The notes: generated from the letters alone by a model not told the origin. DNA of 11,944 nucleotides from Sulfurovum sp. (GCA_026985755.1 JALSPX010000134.1:1-11944); one strand, 5' to 3'; counted from the first letter of the stretch, positions 1 through 6,328 are shown. A program made the numbers and translations.

Positions 1-157
1 AGACATTGAGATGAAAAGTTCTTGTATCGCACCAAGTGCTGGAAACACAGAAGCCGCCAAAGAAAAGGACCCTTCCACCCTACTTCAAGAACCTATGGTG
101 AAAGAGGCTATAGCACTTTTTAACCCTAAGAAAGTTAGAATAAAACGAAACTCTTAA
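1..157 (+). CDS. dnaX: 3' end of a plus-strand gene, probably DNA polymerase III subunit gamma/tau
   Basis: The frame starting at base 2 is open to a TAA at 155-157 and gives about 51 C-terminal residues, including KSSCIAP near the edge and a tail with EPMVKEAIALFNPKKVRIKR. A short helix of the form 'EPxVKxAxxLFxPKK' at the extreme C-terminus is what I recall for the gamma/tau clamp-loader subunit in Campylobacterota. If so, this protein loads the beta sliding clamp during DNA replication. The ATPase domain lies outside the window, so the call rests on the tail alone. This is the only plus-strand gene here and it is convergent with the YmdB-type gene. No Shine-Dalgarno or promoter can be judged. 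Confidence 0.5.
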   Translation, partial: DIEMKSSCIAPSAGNTEAAKEKDPSTLLQEPMVKEAIALFNPKKVRIKRNS

Positions 158-200
158 CCTAAAAGAGGAAACTTGTAGTCGCGACAGTGATTGCATTTTC

Positions 201-263
201 TTTTTTTTGGTTCGTTTTCTTTCTTTGTTGCATCGACAAAGAAAAAAAATGAACAAAGAGAAA
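201..263 (+). repeat. Long imperfect hairpin after the plus-strand gene, possible 3' end structure
   Basis: Bases 201-228 pair with 236-263 around a 7-nt loop (229-235). The innermost 9 bp (TTTCTTTGT/ACAAAGAAA) are perfect. Across 28 positions there are two mismatches (219/245 and 209/255) and three G-U type pairs (214/250, 206/258, 204/260). All three wobbles are G-U in plus-strand RNA, which favours folding in the transcript of the gene ending at 157, 44 nt upstream. The left arm is almost all pyrimidine. No U-run follows the right arm, so it is not a classical intrinsic terminator. It may instead stabilise or define the transcript 3' end. Confidence 0.5.
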
Positions 264-340
264 CATCATCACACTTTTAATCAAAAGGAAGATTAAACCC
301 AAAATATACAATAGAAATCACCAAACTAGCAAAAGTCATT

Positions 341-416
341 GCACCGTGGGCATTTACAGATAATCATCGATTAACCTTTGGGTTAACCTCAAATTTTTTG
401 CAAACACCCACGGCAC
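341..416 (-). ncRNA. Rod-like RNA hairpin downstream of the YmdB gene (3' UTR structure or small RNA)
   Basis: In minus-strand RNA, 416-399 pairs with 358-341 as an uninterrupted 18-bp helix with five G-U wobbles (342/415, 343/414, 351/406, 352/405, 356/401). Inside this is a partly paired stretch, then an 8-bp helix (388-381 with 376-369, one more wobble) closed by a CAAA tetraloop. In plus-strand RNA every one of these wobbles would be an A-C mismatch. The structure therefore makes sense only as minus-strand RNA. It begins 50 nt after the ymdB stop codon. It lacks a U-tract and I see no clear promoter of its own, so a structured 3' UTR is as likely as an independent small RNA. Confidence 0.45.
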
Positions 417-465
417 AAGCACTATCACTAATTTTGGCAATGCTATTGCATAATTTGGGTTAAAA

Positions 466-1275
466 TCAATCCACCCAAGCCTGAGTAACAATCTTAGGCT
501 TATCATCATGTATTTTAATCTTCTCAGCCCCCACACATCGCCCCTCGTCATCAAGCTCAAACACTACCATTTGCAAAATAGCTTTACAGCTATTTGGCAC
601 ATCATAATGCCCACCAAGAGAGGTTAAAAAACGCTTTATAGGTACTTCATCATCCATCCCTATCACCCCATCACGACAACCAGTAAGCCCCACATCTGTC
701 ACATAACAACATCCATCAACCACTTGCAAGTCATCTGTAGCTACATGCGTATGTGTACCTAGTATCGCTGAGACATCATACTTGAGTATTTGACGCAAGG
801 CATTTTTCTCTGAACTAGCCTCTGCATGAAAATCTATAATGATATGTTTAATACCCTTCGCTTTGAGTTTTTCCACCTCTTCGACTATCCTCGTAAAAGG
901 ATTGTCCACCATAGGCATCGTATAGTGCCCCATAAGATTAATAATGGCGATTTGACGGTCTAAAAGTGTTATTTGGTATAAACCCCTACCTGCCGTCTCT
1001 TTAGGGTAATTTATAGGACGTATGAGTGGATATTTGTCAAACATTTCAAGTATCTCTTTTTTATCGAAAGAGTGATTACCACCCGTCATCATATCTACAC
1101 CATAACCTAGGAGTTCTATACAATTCTTTTCGGTCAATCCAAAACCATGAGAGGCATTTTCATAATTGGCAATGGTAAAGTCTATGAAGTGTTCTTGTTG
1201 AAGTCGTTTAAGATGTCGCTTAAGCATTAAGCGACCTGGTTTACCGACAATATCCCCAATAAACCCAATTTTCAC
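466..1275 (-). CDS. ymdB: YmdB/TIGR00282-family metallophosphoesterase (cyclic-nucleotide phosphodiesterase)
   Basis: The 269-residue product has the full motif set of the calcineurin-like YmdB family: IGFIGDIVGKPGR at the N-terminus, NYENASHGFG, GGNHSFDKKEI, IDFHAEASSEK, GTHTHVATDD and TDVGLTG. Expected metal ligands are visible as D8, E39, N40, N67, H68, H150, H175 and H177. Bacillus YmdB hydrolyses cyclic nucleotides (2',3'-cAMP and others) and affects RNA turnover and biofilm choice; that role is inferred here. I place the start at a GTG (1273-1275). The open frame runs on upstream to 1347, but that stretch overlaps the fabH 3' end, and only the GTG start gives family-typical spacing. The fabH stop codon lies 4 bp upstream, so translation is probably coupled. 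This is the last gene of its unit. Confidence 0.85.
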   Translation of the reverse strand: MKIGFIGDIVGKPGRLMLKRHLKRLQQEHFIDFTIANYENASHGFGLTEKNCIELLGYGVDMMTGGNHSFDKKEILEMFDKYPLIRPINYPKETAGRGLYQITLLDRQIAIINLMGHYTMPMVDNPFTRIVEEVEKLKAKGIKHIIIDFHAEASSEKNALRQILKYDVSAILGTHTHVATDDLQVVDGCCYVTDVGLTGCRDGVIGMDDEVPIKRFLTSLGGHYDVPNSCKAILQMVVFELDDEGRCVGAEKIKIHDDKPKIVTQAWVD

Positions 1276-1279
1276 GATA

Positions 1280-2287
1280 TTATTTGGCTTTCCCTGCAAA
1301 AGGCAATAATGCAGAAGCCCAAGTAAGCCCACCGCCAAAAGTATCAAGTAGCATCAATTCACCATTTTGAAGTCTACCCGACTCCCAAATATCATTAATC
1401 GCCATTGGGATTGAAGCAGCTGAGGTATTTCCATACTTACCTACAGTAAGTACTACTTGCTCCTCTTTCATATTAAGTGCATCACCCACCGCTTTGATAA
1501 TACGGTAATTGGCTTGATGAGGGATAAAGTGAGGAATGTCATCAGCATTTATCTCATTTTTGGCCAATATCTCTTTGACATCTTTTGTCAATGTTTTGAC
1601 AGCAAGTTTAAAGGTTTCATTCCCTTTCATTTGCACAAAGTTTAAGCCTTCGTCTATCACTTTTTGACTGACAGGATTGACTGTGCCTGGTGCTGGAGTC
1701 ACGAGGAAATCTGCATAAGAGCCATCAGCTGAAGCATGCACATCGATAAAGCCCTCTTTTTTGTCTGTTGTCGCAGAGATAATAGCAGCACCTGCTCCAT
1801 CACCAAACAAGATACAAGTGCTTCTGTCTGTATAGTCCACAATCGAAGAAAACTTTTCAGCACCGACAATCAATACATTTTTTTTCATACCTGATTCAAT
1901 AAATGCTTTTGCCAATGTCAATAAGTAGACAAACCCAGAACATGCTGCGGAGATGTCAAATGCCTGTACATTGTTAATGCCTATCTTATCTGAGATAATA
2001 CACGCTGTGGAAGGCATATTAAAATAATCAGGCGTGACTGTAGCACACAATACTAAGTCTATCTCTTCTTTAGGGACACCTGAACGCTCTATAGCAAGCT
2101 CAGCTGCCTTTGCACCCATATCACTGGTTACTTCATTATCTGCGGCTATATGACGCTCTTTAATACCTGTACGCTTAAGAATCCACTCATCAGTGGTATC
2201 GACCATCTTTTCAAGATCGGCATTGCTTAAAATCTTCTTAGGTGCATAGGCACCTATAGATCTAAATGAAGCATAAATTTGTGACAT
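1280..2287 (-). CDS. fabH: Beta-ketoacyl-[acyl-carrier-protein] synthase III
   Basis: FabH condenses acetyl-CoA with malonyl-ACP to begin type II fatty acid synthesis in the cytoplasm. The 335-residue product has the thiolase-fold catalytic triad: Cys116 in DISAACSGF, His257 in PHQANYR and Asn287 in GKYGNTSAAS. The glycine-rich C-terminal LLDTFGGGLTWAS is also typical. Length matches the family. I chose the ATG at 2287 because AAGGA lies 6 nt upstream and it gives the usual N-terminus (SIGAYAPKKILSN); a start five codons earlier has no such support. It follows plsX across a 113-bp gap holding a hairpin and a candidate promoter, so it can be expressed apart from plsX. The plsX-fabH pairing is common in bacteria. 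Confidence 0.96.
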   Translation of the reverse strand: MSQIYASFRSIGAYAPKKILSNADLEKMVDTTDEWILKRTGIKERHIAADNEVTSDMGAKAAELAIERSGVPKEEIDLVLCATVTPDYFNMPSTACIISDKIGINNVQAFDISAACSGFVYLLTLAKAFIESGMKKNVLIVGAEKFSSIVDYTDRSTCILFGDGAGAAIISATTDKKEGFIDVHASADGSYADFLVTPAPGTVNPVSQKVIDEGLNFVQMKGNETFKLAVKTLTKDVKEILAKNEINADDIPHFIPHQANYRIIKAVGDALNMKEEQVVLTVGKYGNTSAASIPMAINDIWESGRLQNGELMLLDTFGGGLTWASALLPFAGKAK

Positions 2288-2314
2288 AGTTATCCTTAAC
2301 ACATTATTGGATTT

Positions 2315-2320
2315 ATTTTA
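2315..2320 (-). promoter_or_regulatory. Candidate -10 box for fabH-ymdB
   Basis: The minus strand reads TTATGGTAAAATAAATCC here, giving a TAAAAT -10 box 27 nt before the fabH ATG. The spacing is almost identical to the candidate box ahead of lysA. It lies just downstream of the hairpin that may end the plsX transcript. No -35 is evident, which is usual for sigma-70 promoters in this phylum. Confidence 0.35.
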
Positions 2321-2363
2321 CCATAAGTTTGATAGGTAAGTTCTAAAAAGGAGGGATAAAATC

Positions 2364-2387
2364 GGGAACAAGTAGTCACTTGCTCCC
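2364..2387 (-). terminator. Hairpin between plsX and fabH, probable weak terminator
   Basis: In minus-strand RNA, GGGAGCAAGT pairs with ACTTGTTCCC (10 bp, one G-U) around a 4-nt loop, 13 nt after the plsX stop. It is followed by GATTTTATC, a short and interrupted U-tract. This suggests partial termination that would separate plsX from fabH-ymdB. Confidence 0.5.
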
Positions 2388-2400
2388 TATGAATGTAGTG

Positions 2401-3393
2401 CTATGCATCACTTTGTGAGAGTAGTGTCTCTATGGTTGTATTAACATCTGATTCAACGTATGATATCGCTTGAAAAACAGCATTTTTAATCGCTTTTGGA
2501 CTAGAAGCTCCATGAGAAATAATCGCACAGCCTTTAAGTCCAAGCAGTGGTGCTCCGCCATACTCGTCTTTATCGACTTGCTTTTTCATGTTACCAAACA
2601 CTTTCTTTTTCATCATCAATGCACCTACTTTGGCAGGTAGAGACTTGCGAATATACTGCTTCATCAAATCAAAGATTGTCGATACCGCACCCTCTGCCGT
2701 TTTAAGCAAAATATTACCTGTAAATCCATCACAAACCACAACACTTACTTTACCGTTGAAGATATCTTTGCCTTCAACATTACCAATAAATCCATCAAGT
2801 GTTTTTAGTAGTGGAAAAGTTGCTTTGGTAAGTTCGTTCCCTTTTGAGTCTTCACTCCCATTGGCAAGAAGTCCTACTTTAGGATTTTTAATCTTCAAAA
2901 TTTTGGCTGCATAGGCTTCACCCATGGCACCAAACTGAAAAAGGTTTTCAGGTTTACAGTCCGTTACAGAACCCACATCTAGCACCAATGTTTTATCTTT
3001 TGTGATACTTGGCATCAAGGTTGCAAGTGCTGGCTTTTTGATACCAGGAATTCTACCCATACGCAATGTAGCAGCTGTCATCGTCGCACCTGAGTGTCCA
3101 GCAGAAAGTACAGCATCTGCCTTACCGTCACGTACAAGTTCTACGGCTTTAAAAATAGAAGAGTCTTTGCGTTTTAGTGCATCTGTCGCTGCATCAGACA
3201 TTGCTATAACATCAGAAGCTTCTTCAAATTCTACTTTGTCAAGATAATATTGTGGGAGATGTTCTAGTATTTGTTCTTTATCACCTACAAGAATAGGTAA
3301 AAAATTTTTTTCATCCAGTGCTTGTATCACACCTTCTATAATAGGTTCAGGACCGAAGTCCCCACCCATAGCGTCAATTGCGATGCGTATCAT
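2401..3393 (-). CDS. plsX: Phosphate acyltransferase PlsX
   Basis: PlsX converts acyl-ACP to acyl-phosphate for the PlsY route to lysophosphatidic acid; it is a peripheral membrane enzyme. The 330-residue product has the N-terminal RIAIDAMGGDFGP, LSAGHSGATM, DVGSVTDCKPENL, VVVCDGFTGNILLK (about 218-231) and DEYGGAPLLGLKG (about 276-288). All are characteristic and the length is usual. I chose the ATG at 3391-3393; a TTG immediately upstream (3394-3396) is possible but unneeded. The rpmF stop is only 3 bp upstream and there is no independent Shine-Dalgarno, so translational coupling to rpmF is likely. The rpmF-plsX-fabH order ties ribosome production to membrane lipid supply in many bacteria. 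Confidence 0.96.
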   Translation of the reverse strand: MIRIAIDAMGGDFGPEPIIEGVIQALDEKNFLPILVGDKEQILEHLPQYYLDKVEFEEASDVIAMSDAATDALKRKDSSIFKAVELVRDGKADAVLSAGHSGATMTAATLRMGRIPGIKKPALATLMPSITKDKTLVLDVGSVTDCKPENLFQFGAMGEAYAAKILKIKNPKVGLLANGSEDSKGNELTKATFPLLKTLDGFIGNVEGKDIFNGKVSVVVCDGFTGNILLKTAEGAVSTIFDLMKQYIRKSLPAKVGALMMKKKVFGNMKKQVDKDEYGGAPLLGLKGCAIISHGASSPKAIKNAVFQAISYVESDVNTTIETLLSQSDA

Positions 3394-3396
3394 CAA

Positions 3397-3558
3397 TTAC
3401 GCTTTAGTTGTTTTGTACTCACCAGTAGTCATGTTCATGTGGTGAGGCATTCTCCATGTTCCATCTGCATCTTTTACAGGCATTGGTAATGTCAATTTGT
3501 AATGTGTTCTTCTTTTTGCTGCTCTTGTGTGACTCACACGTCTCTTAGGTACTGCCAT
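3397..3558 (-). CDS. rpmF: 50S ribosomal protein bL32
   Basis: The minus strand encodes a 53-residue protein that starts MAVPKRRVSHTRAAKRRTHY and ends GEYKTTKA. The N-terminus is the highly conserved bL32 signature, which binds 23S rRNA. The start ATG at 3556-3558 has AAGGA about 8 nt upstream. The protein contains no cysteine, so it is the zinc-free form of bL32. It sits between the YceD gene (42-bp gap) and plsX (3-bp gap), the conserved yceD-rpmF-plsX order. Confidence 0.95.
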   Translation of the reverse strand: MAVPKRRVSHTRAAKRRTHYKLTLPMPVKDADGTWRMPHHMNMTTGEYKTTKA

Positions 3559-3600
3559 TTTATATCCTTAATGTTAATATTATTAATTATGAAGTTTCGT

Positions 3601-3975
3601 TTAAAACTCAATTTCAAACTCTTCATCATTACCGTCACATTTGTCACAGTAATGATAAGAACTTTCTATCGATGTAATTTCACTCTCTAGTATGTACAAA
3701 AGGTCTATTTTGCCATCTAAAAATTCAATTATATCTAAATCATCTTTATCTTCAGAAACCAAGTCACTGAGCTTCAGTCTCAACTTTGTATCCATGTCAT
3801 AGCTGTAGGTATTGCCACATCTATCACAATCTAAGTCAAAACAGCCATTCAGTGTCGCATCTAAAGTGACTTGATGATAACCACTTTTTTGTAATGTTCC
3901 ATGAAGCGTCACACCTTTTGAAGAAAGTTCAATGGGTTTTGCTGTGGAACCTATTTTATCAAAAACTATTTGCAT
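3601..3975 (-). CDS. yceD: YceD/DUF177 family protein, 23S rRNA accumulation factor homologue
   Basis: The 124-residue acidic protein has paired cysteines in LDCDRCGNTY (C50, C53) and HYCDKCDG (C110, C113), with an acidic DLVSEDKDDLD stretch between them. This is the DUF177/YceD layout, probably a metal-binding fold. In E. coli and plants, homologues are needed for normal 23S rRNA levels; the role here is inferred from family and position directly before rpmF. The sequence is short for the family and diverged, but the two Cys pairs and the location make the call good. The ATG at 3975 is preceded by a near-perfect AAGGAGGAACT. The upstream gap carries a palindromic element that almost touches this Shine-Dalgarno. 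Confidence 0.82.
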   Translation of the reverse strand: MQIVFDKIGSTAKPIELSSKGVTLHGTLQKSGYHQVTLDATLNGCFDLDCDRCGNTYSYDMDTKLRLKLSDLVSEDKDDLDIIEFLDGKIDLLYILESEITSIESSYHYCDKCDGNDEEFEIEF

Positions 3976-3985
3976 AGTTCCTCCT

Positions 3986-4045
3986 TACGCTTATATGCGA
4001 CTAGTCGCATGAGCCCACTGCTGAAGTGGACATAGCGTCAGCGTA
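3986..4045. repeat. Compact multi-palindrome element upstream of the YceD gene
   Basis: Outer arms TACGCT (3986-3991) and AGCGTA (4040-4045) enclose two inner structures. One is a perfect 16-bp palindrome, ATGCGACTAGTCGCAT, at 3995-4010. The other is a stem at about 4014-4030 (CCACT, loop GCTGA, AGTGG). The layout resembles a small multibranched REP-like repeat. Its left arm shares one base with the Shine-Dalgarno of the downstream gene, and its right side abuts the ndk terminator. In mRNA the 16-bp palindrome would fold just upstream of the ribosome binding site. Confidence 0.5.
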
Positions 4046-4068
4046 GTAAAAATGGGCTTTGCCCATTT
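4046..4068 (-). terminator. Intrinsic terminator after ndk
   Basis: In minus-strand RNA, AAATGGGC pairs perfectly with GCCCATTT around an AAA loop, and the run continues to TTTTT. It begins 9 nt after the ndk stop. This is the most classical terminator in the window and should separate ndk from YceD-rpmF-plsX. Confidence 0.7.
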
Positions 4069-4077
4069 ACGTCCTAT

Positions 4078-4491
4078 CTAATGAATCTCTCTTTGTGCAA
4101 AGAAGAAGTTGATTTCATTTGTTGCATTTTCAACAGAATCAGAACCATGCACGGCATTGGCATCAATACTGTCTGCAAAGTCTGCCCTGATTGTACCCGC
4201 TTCTGCCTCTGCAGGGTTGGTAGCACCCATAAGATCTCTGTTTTTTTGCATTGCATTTTCACCTTCAAGTACAGTCACAACCACTGGACCAGAAATCATA
4301 AATTCTACAAGGTCTTTAAAGAAAGGTCTCTCGGCATGAATCGCATAGAACGCTTCTGCATCAGCTTGAGAGAGTTGTATCTTTTTTGTTGCTGCAATTC
4401 TAAGGTTTGCTGCTTCAAATCTAGCCAGAATTTGACCTACTACATTTTTAGCAACGGCATCTGGTTTGATGATTGATAATGTTTGTTCCAT
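4078..4491 (-). CDS. ndk: Nucleoside diphosphate kinase
   Basis: Ndk transfers the gamma-phosphate from ATP to other nucleoside diphosphates through a phosphohistidine, balancing NTP and dNTP pools in the cytoplasm. The 137-residue protein opens EQTLSIIKPDAV (K9 in the conserved IIKPDAV) and carries the active-site motif NAVHGSDS with His115. The conserved FMISGPVV, GATNPAEAEAGTIRADF and final FF are present. Length is typical. The ATG at 4491 has TTAGGA about 7 nt upstream. It appears monocistronic: a candidate promoter lies in the upstream gap and an intrinsic terminator follows the stop codon. Confidence 0.97.
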   Translation of the reverse strand: MEQTLSIIKPDAVAKNVVGQILARFEAANLRIAATKKIQLSQADAEAFYAIHAERPFFKDLVEFMISGPVVVTVLEGENAMQKNRDLMGATNPAEAEAGTIRADFADSIDANAVHGSDSVENATNEINFFFAQREIH

Positions 4492-4552
4492 GTTTAATTC
4501 CTAAACGATTAATTTACTTCCAAATCTAATATGAGGAGAGTATTCGGGCGGA

Positions 4553-4558
4553 ATTTTA
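4553..4558 (-). promoter_or_regulatory. Candidate -10 box for ndk
   Basis: The minus strand reads TTATTTAGATAAAATTCCG, with TAAAAT as a -10 box about 61 nt before the ndk ATG, preceded by a T-rich stretch. It resembles the lysA candidate (TTTGGATAAAATCG). No -35 is evident. Confidence 0.4.
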
Positions 4559-4611
4559 TCTAAATAAGTATTAAAATAAGTTGAAGTTTTATTGGGAGAA
4601 TGCATACTACC

Positions 4612-4635
4612 TAAGACTACCAAATGGCAGTCTTA
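4612..4635 (-). terminator. Hairpin after the ferredoxin gene, possible terminator
   Basis: In minus-strand RNA, TAAGACTGCC pairs with GGTAGTCTTA (10 bp with one G-U) around an ATTT loop, 13 nt after the ferredoxin stop. No U-run follows (GGTAGTATGC), so it may terminate poorly or simply protect the 3' end. Confidence 0.4.
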
Positions 4636-4648
4636 AGATATAAAGAGA

Positions 4649-5014
4649 TTAGTCTTCGACTACTGATCTTTTTGCTTTTCTGTCATCAAGAGAAATATCC
4701 TCTCTCATTGGCATTTCAGCATCAGGGTTTTCACATACATATGGTTTTTCGTCAAGGTAGTTTTCACCTTCACAAAAATATGATTTATGCTCTGCTGTAA
4801 ATGGCATATCCCATGTGATACAATCTTCTGTAGGACATGCTTCCGCACATGCTGGAGAATCAAAGTGATCTACACATTCAACACATTTGTCAGGGTATAC
4901 ATAGTAATACTCCTCACCTGTTGGATTATCATCCTCATCTACAATTGCTTCTACTGGACATTCGTCAATACAAGCTGCACAATTGATACATGTATCATTA
5001 ATTACTACTGCCAT
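4649..5014 (-). CDS. 2[4Fe-4S] ferredoxin with acidic C-terminal extension
   Basis: The 121-residue protein has two cluster motifs. The first is C9-x2-C12-x2-C15-x3-C19-P; the second is C44-x2-C47-x8-C56-x3-C60-P. The longer spacing in the second resembles Allochromatium/YfhL-type dicluster ferredoxins. It is a soluble, strongly acidic electron carrier; partners such as pyruvate or 2-oxoglutarate:ferredoxin oxidoreductases are known in this phylum but none is encoded here. About 60 residues follow the second cluster and contain three more cysteines (C65, C81, C94). I chose the ATG at 5014, with AAAGGA 7 nt upstream; an in-frame start ten codons earlier overlaps the promoter region. The gene has its own promoter and is probably monocistronic. 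Confidence 0.92.
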   Translation of the reverse strand: MAVVINDTCINCAACIDECPVEAIVDEDDNPTGEEYYYVYPDKCVECVDHFDSPACAEACPTEDCITWDMPFTAEHKSYFCEGENYLDEKPYVCENPDAEMPMREDISLDDRKAKRSVVED

Positions 5015-5044
5015 TTTAATTCCTTTATTTTGGTTTATATTCAA

Positions 5045-5050
5045 ACTATA
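5045..5050 (-). promoter_or_regulatory. Promoter of the ferredoxin gene (-10 box)
   Basis: The minus strand reads TTTTTTTGCTATAGTTTG. TATAGT is preceded by TGC and a T-run, the typical extended -10 form in Campylobacterota. The -10 lies 30 nt from the ATG. An inverted repeat (TGAATAAAT at 5062-5070 and its complement at 5088-5096, 17 nt apart) begins 12 nt upstream of the box and could be an operator or simply AT-rich promoter DNA. Confidence 0.55.
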
Positions 5051-5124
5051 GCAAAAAAATCTGAATAAATCTTTAATACGAATAGTTATTTATTCAAAAA
5101 TATCAAAATATGCACAAATGGTAC

Positions 5125-6285
5125 CTATGAGATATTTAGATATTTTCTTATCTCTTCAATTCTTGGCGTTTTTTCCCATGTAAAATCTTCGTCTTCTCGA
5201 CCAAAATGACCATATGCAGCTGTCTTTTTATAGATAGGTCTGAGTAAATCAAGCTCTTCCATGATGCCTTTTGGGGTTAAATCAAAAAGTTCACTGACAC
5301 ATGCTGTAATCTTCTCTTCTGCCACATTTGCGGTACCATGTGTATCTACATAAATAGAGACGGGTTTGGCTACACCAATCGCATAGGCTATCTGCAGTGT
5401 TACTTTTTCGCAAGCACCTGCTGCTACTAAGTTTTTCGCTACATATCTTGCTGCATAGGCTGCTGAACGGTCTACTTTTGTAGGGTCTTTTCCAGAGAAT
5501 GCTCCTCCTCCATGAGGACAAGAACCTCCATAGGTATCAACAATGATTTTTCTACCTGTAAGCCCAGCATCTCCTTGTGGACCGCCGATGACAAATCGCC
5601 CTGTAGGATTAATGTGATAGACAATATCATCATGCATTAACTCCACAGGAATAACCGCTTTAATGACCTCCTCAAGTACTGCTTTTTGAACTTGCTCCAA
5701 AGAAACATTATCATGGTGTTGTGTAGAGACTACAATGGTATCAATCGCCACTGGTTTACCATCGATGTACTTCACCGAAACCTGTGCTTTACCATCTGGA
5801 CGTAAAAATGGAACAGTACCATTTTTACGTACTTCAGCCAACTTAGCTGTAATTTTATGTGCCAGAGAAATAGGCAGAGGCATCAACTCTGGTGTCTCTT
5901 TACATGCATAGCCAAACATCAGCCCTTGATCCCCTGCCCCAATCTCACCACAAGATTTATCTACACCTTGGTTAATATCTGGGCTTTGCTCACCGATACC
6001 ATTGAGTACTCCAGCACTTCGATAATCAAATCCATACATTGCATCGGTATAGCCAATCTCTTTTATCACCTCTCTTGCAATCTCTTGCATAGGTGCGTAT
6101 GCTGTTGTTTTAAGTTCTCCTGCGATAACACAAAAACCGTTGCTCACTAACGTCTCACAAGCTACTCTAGCTTGAGGATCTCTTTGGATAATGTAATCTA
6201 ATATCGCATCTGAAATCTGATCAGCCATTTTATCTGGATGACCTTCGGTTACTGATTCACTTGTAAAAATGTATTGGTTAGCCAT
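5125..6285 (-). CDS. metK: S-adenosylmethionine synthase
   Basis: MetK makes S-adenosylmethionine from methionine and ATP. The 386-residue protein has TSESVTEGHPDKMADQ (H16, D18, K19), GAGDQGLMFGYA (about 116-127) and the phosphate loop GGGAFSGKDPTKVDRS (about 259-274). Three-domain length is exactly typical. I chose the ATG at 6285, which gives the standard MANQYIFTSESV start with AAGGAT upstream; the open frame extends 12 codons further without support. It is preceded by dxs across 130 bp that include a REP-like element and a terminator-like hairpin, and followed by the ferredoxin gene 110 bp later. No SAM riboswitch motif is visible upstream. Confidence 0.97.
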   Translation of the reverse strand: MANQYIFTSESVTEGHPDKMADQISDAILDYIIQRDPQARVACETLVSNGFCVIAGELKTTAYAPMQEIAREVIKEIGYTDAMYGFDYRSAGVLNGIGEQSPDINQGVDKSCGEIGAGDQGLMFGYACKETPELMPLPISLAHKITAKLAEVRKNGTVPFLRPDGKAQVSVKYIDGKPVAIDTIVVSTQHHDNVSLEQVQKAVLEEVIKAVIPVELMHDDIVYHINPTGRFVIGGPQGDAGLTGRKIIVDTYGGSCPHGGGAFSGKDPTKVDRSAAYAARYVAKNLVAAGACEKVTLQIAYAIGVAKPVSIYVDTHGTANVAEEKITACVSELFDLTPKGIMEELDLLRPIYKKTAAYGHFGREDEDFTWEKTPRIEEIRKYLNIS

Positions 6286-6328
6286 TTTTAAAATCCTTAA
6301 CTTTATTTTGCTCACTGTCACTGAACTT

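Larger units (their letters stand above)
158..465. other. Convergent intergenic region with no supported gene
   Basis: These 308 bases lie between two converging stop codons. I find no credible coding region. The minus-strand frame running through 354-560 is a shadow of the ymdB 3' end. Content: an 8-bp palindrome GTCGCGAC at 178-185, the long hairpin at 201-263, the rod-like hairpin at 341-416, and a small 5-bp stem at 437-449 (GCAAT/ATTGC). No tRNA cloverleaf is visible. Confidence 0.6.

Noticed and set aside
178..185. GTCGCGAC palindrome as a remnant of the element at 3986-4045
   Set aside because: They share only TAGTCGC, too short to claim relatedness.
158..465. tRNA, tmRNA or RNase P RNA in the convergent gap
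   Set aside because: No cloverleaf, CCA end, tag-peptide frame or conserved RNase P core motif can be found.
354..560. 68-codon minus-strand open frame at the 3' end of ymdB
   Set aside because: It overlaps the conserved ymdB C-terminus in another frame, has no family motifs and runs through the structured 341-416 hairpin.
1276..1347. N-terminal extension of the YmdB-type protein (24 residues, hydrophobic, signal-like)
   Set aside because: It overlaps the fabH C-terminal coding region. The family N-terminus begins at the GTG at 1275, and metal ligands then match YmdB numbering (D8, E39, H150).
2588..3247. Plus-strand open frames within plsX
   Set aside because: They are antisense shadows of a well-conserved gene and have no recognisable motifs.
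4081..4476. 131-codon plus-strand open frame opposite ndk
   Set aside because: It is antisense to the whole of ndk, cysteine-rich from reversed codons and without homology I recognise.
6286..6321. 12-residue N-terminal extension of MetK
   Set aside because: It is not part of the conserved MetK start and lies upstream of a good Shine-Dalgarno for the ATG at 6285.
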